A stretch of DNA of 64,000 nt. Source: Nonomuraea gerenzanensis. Its GTDB lineage: Bacteria; Actinomycetota; Actinomycetes; Streptosporangiales; Streptosporangiaceae. The stretch's first letter is position 1; each line of letters opens with the position of its first letter. Under the pieces are notes generated by a model. It was not told the DNA's origin. It saw nothing but the letters and a program-made list of their open reading frames with translations, and made no database searches. Location: positions 1,922,001 to 1,986,000 of the forward strand of contig NZ_CP084058.1 of assembly GCF_020215645.1 (NCBI RefSeq). Reading direction: 5' to 3'. Below, piece after piece: positions 63,693-64,000 of the stretch. The position numbers and the translations under genes are program-made.

Positions 63693-64000
63693 CGGGATCT
63701 CCCGCAGGTTCGGGAGCGTCACCGCGCTCGACCAGGTATCGCTGGAGATCGAGCAGGGTGAGTTCTTCGCCCTGCTCGGCCCCTCCGGCTGCGGCAAGAC
63801 CACGCTGCTGCGCATCATCGCCGGCTTCGAGACGCCGGACGAGGGCAGGGTCACGCTCGACGGCGAGGACCTGCTGTCCCGGCCGCCGAACCGGCGGCCG
63901 ATCAGCCTCATGTTCCAGTCGTACGCGCTGTTCCCGCACCTGACGGTGGCCAAGAACGTGGCCTACGGCCTGGAGCGGGAGAAGCTGCCCCGGCAGGAGA
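63679..64000 (+). CDS. potA: Polyamine-type ABC ATPase (PotA-like), 3' end outside window
   Basis: The first 107 codons are present. They read [20 protein letters not shown], Walker [19 protein letters not shown], then [20 protein letters not shown] (Q-loop), typical of PotA/MalK-family ATPases. The GTG at 63679 has GGGGAG five bases upstream and overlaps potC. The signature and Walker B motifs would lie beyond the window edge. Confidence 0.93.
   Translation, partial: MLKIDGISRRFGSVTALDQVSLEIEQGEFFALLGPSGCGKTTLLRIIAGFETPDEGRVTLDGEDLLSRPPNRRPISLMFQSYALFPHLTVAKNVAYGLEREKLPRQE

Overview
The window is high-GC actinobacterial DNA. Evidence: GTG and TTG starts are common, genes are packed with 4-nt ATGA/GTGA overlaps, and the gene families are actinobacterial (conservons, DUF6286/AmaP, HrdB-type sigma factor, GlnR-like and DmdR/IdeR-like boxes). 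The mix fits a Streptosporangiales genome such as Nonomuraea or a relative; the genus is an inference. I see no rRNA, CRISPR array, insertion sequence or prophage. It looks like chromosome arm or core, mostly metabolism, transport and signalling. All assignments come from reading the sequence; no searches were run.

Layout. 0-2.8 kb: end of an ABC exporter and a NarL-type two-component system. 2.9-7.1 kb: small membrane proteins, tRNA-Leu(UAG), the Bcp peroxiredoxin, a PLP aldolase-like protein and a DUF6286/AmaP pair. 7.1-10.2 kb: a tandem glycine riboswitch followed by gcvT-gcvH-sdaA (glycine to one-carbon units, serine to pyruvate). 10.3-15.3 kb: a gamma-glutamylated amine (polyamine or ethanolamine) degradation operon (glutamine-synthetase-like ligase, aldehyde dehydrogenase, SDR, class I amidotransferase-like hydrolase) with a divergent FadR-type regulator. 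15.3-16.9 kb: a membrane protein, then a 45-codon gene coupled to an AbiEii-type nucleotidyltransferase. 16.9-21.1 kb: a DUF4331 / TPR / NicO-type metal exporter operon, divergent from an ABC exporter (21.3-23.0 kb). 23.6-30.5 kb: histidine utilisation (hutU, RpiR-type regulator, SDR, M20 hydrolase, hutF, hutI) with two matching 18-bp palindromes. 30.6-35 kb: a group 2 sigma factor, a TetR/hydrolase pair, a MOSC protein and an iron-boxed siderophore-binding lipoprotein. 35-39.1 kb: amt-glnK-glnD behind a GlnR-like box.

39.2-58.5 kb holds two complete conservons (cvnA-B-C-D; sensor kinase, roadblock, DUF742, Ras-like GTPase). Between them lie a zone of decayed genes (43.7-45.1 kb), a DrrAB-type exporter with a TetR regulator, and a five-gene, fully overlapping glycine betaine uptake and choline oxidation operon with a fused double permease and two binding proteins. 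The window ends with a probable glucosamine kinase/SIS-domain pair and the start of a polyamine-type ABC importer that runs off the edge.

Themes. Nitrogen acquisition and recycling dominates: ammonium, PII control, histidine, glycine/serine, amines and polyamine uptake. The other theme is membrane-proximal signalling by duplicated conservons beside an osmoprotectant operon. The least explained parts are the small-ORF/AbiEii pair with a changed catalytic motif, the head-to-head truncated hemerythrin/MarR remnants, the candidate non-homologous N-formylglutamate hydrolase in the hut operon, and several clean palindromes over promoters.
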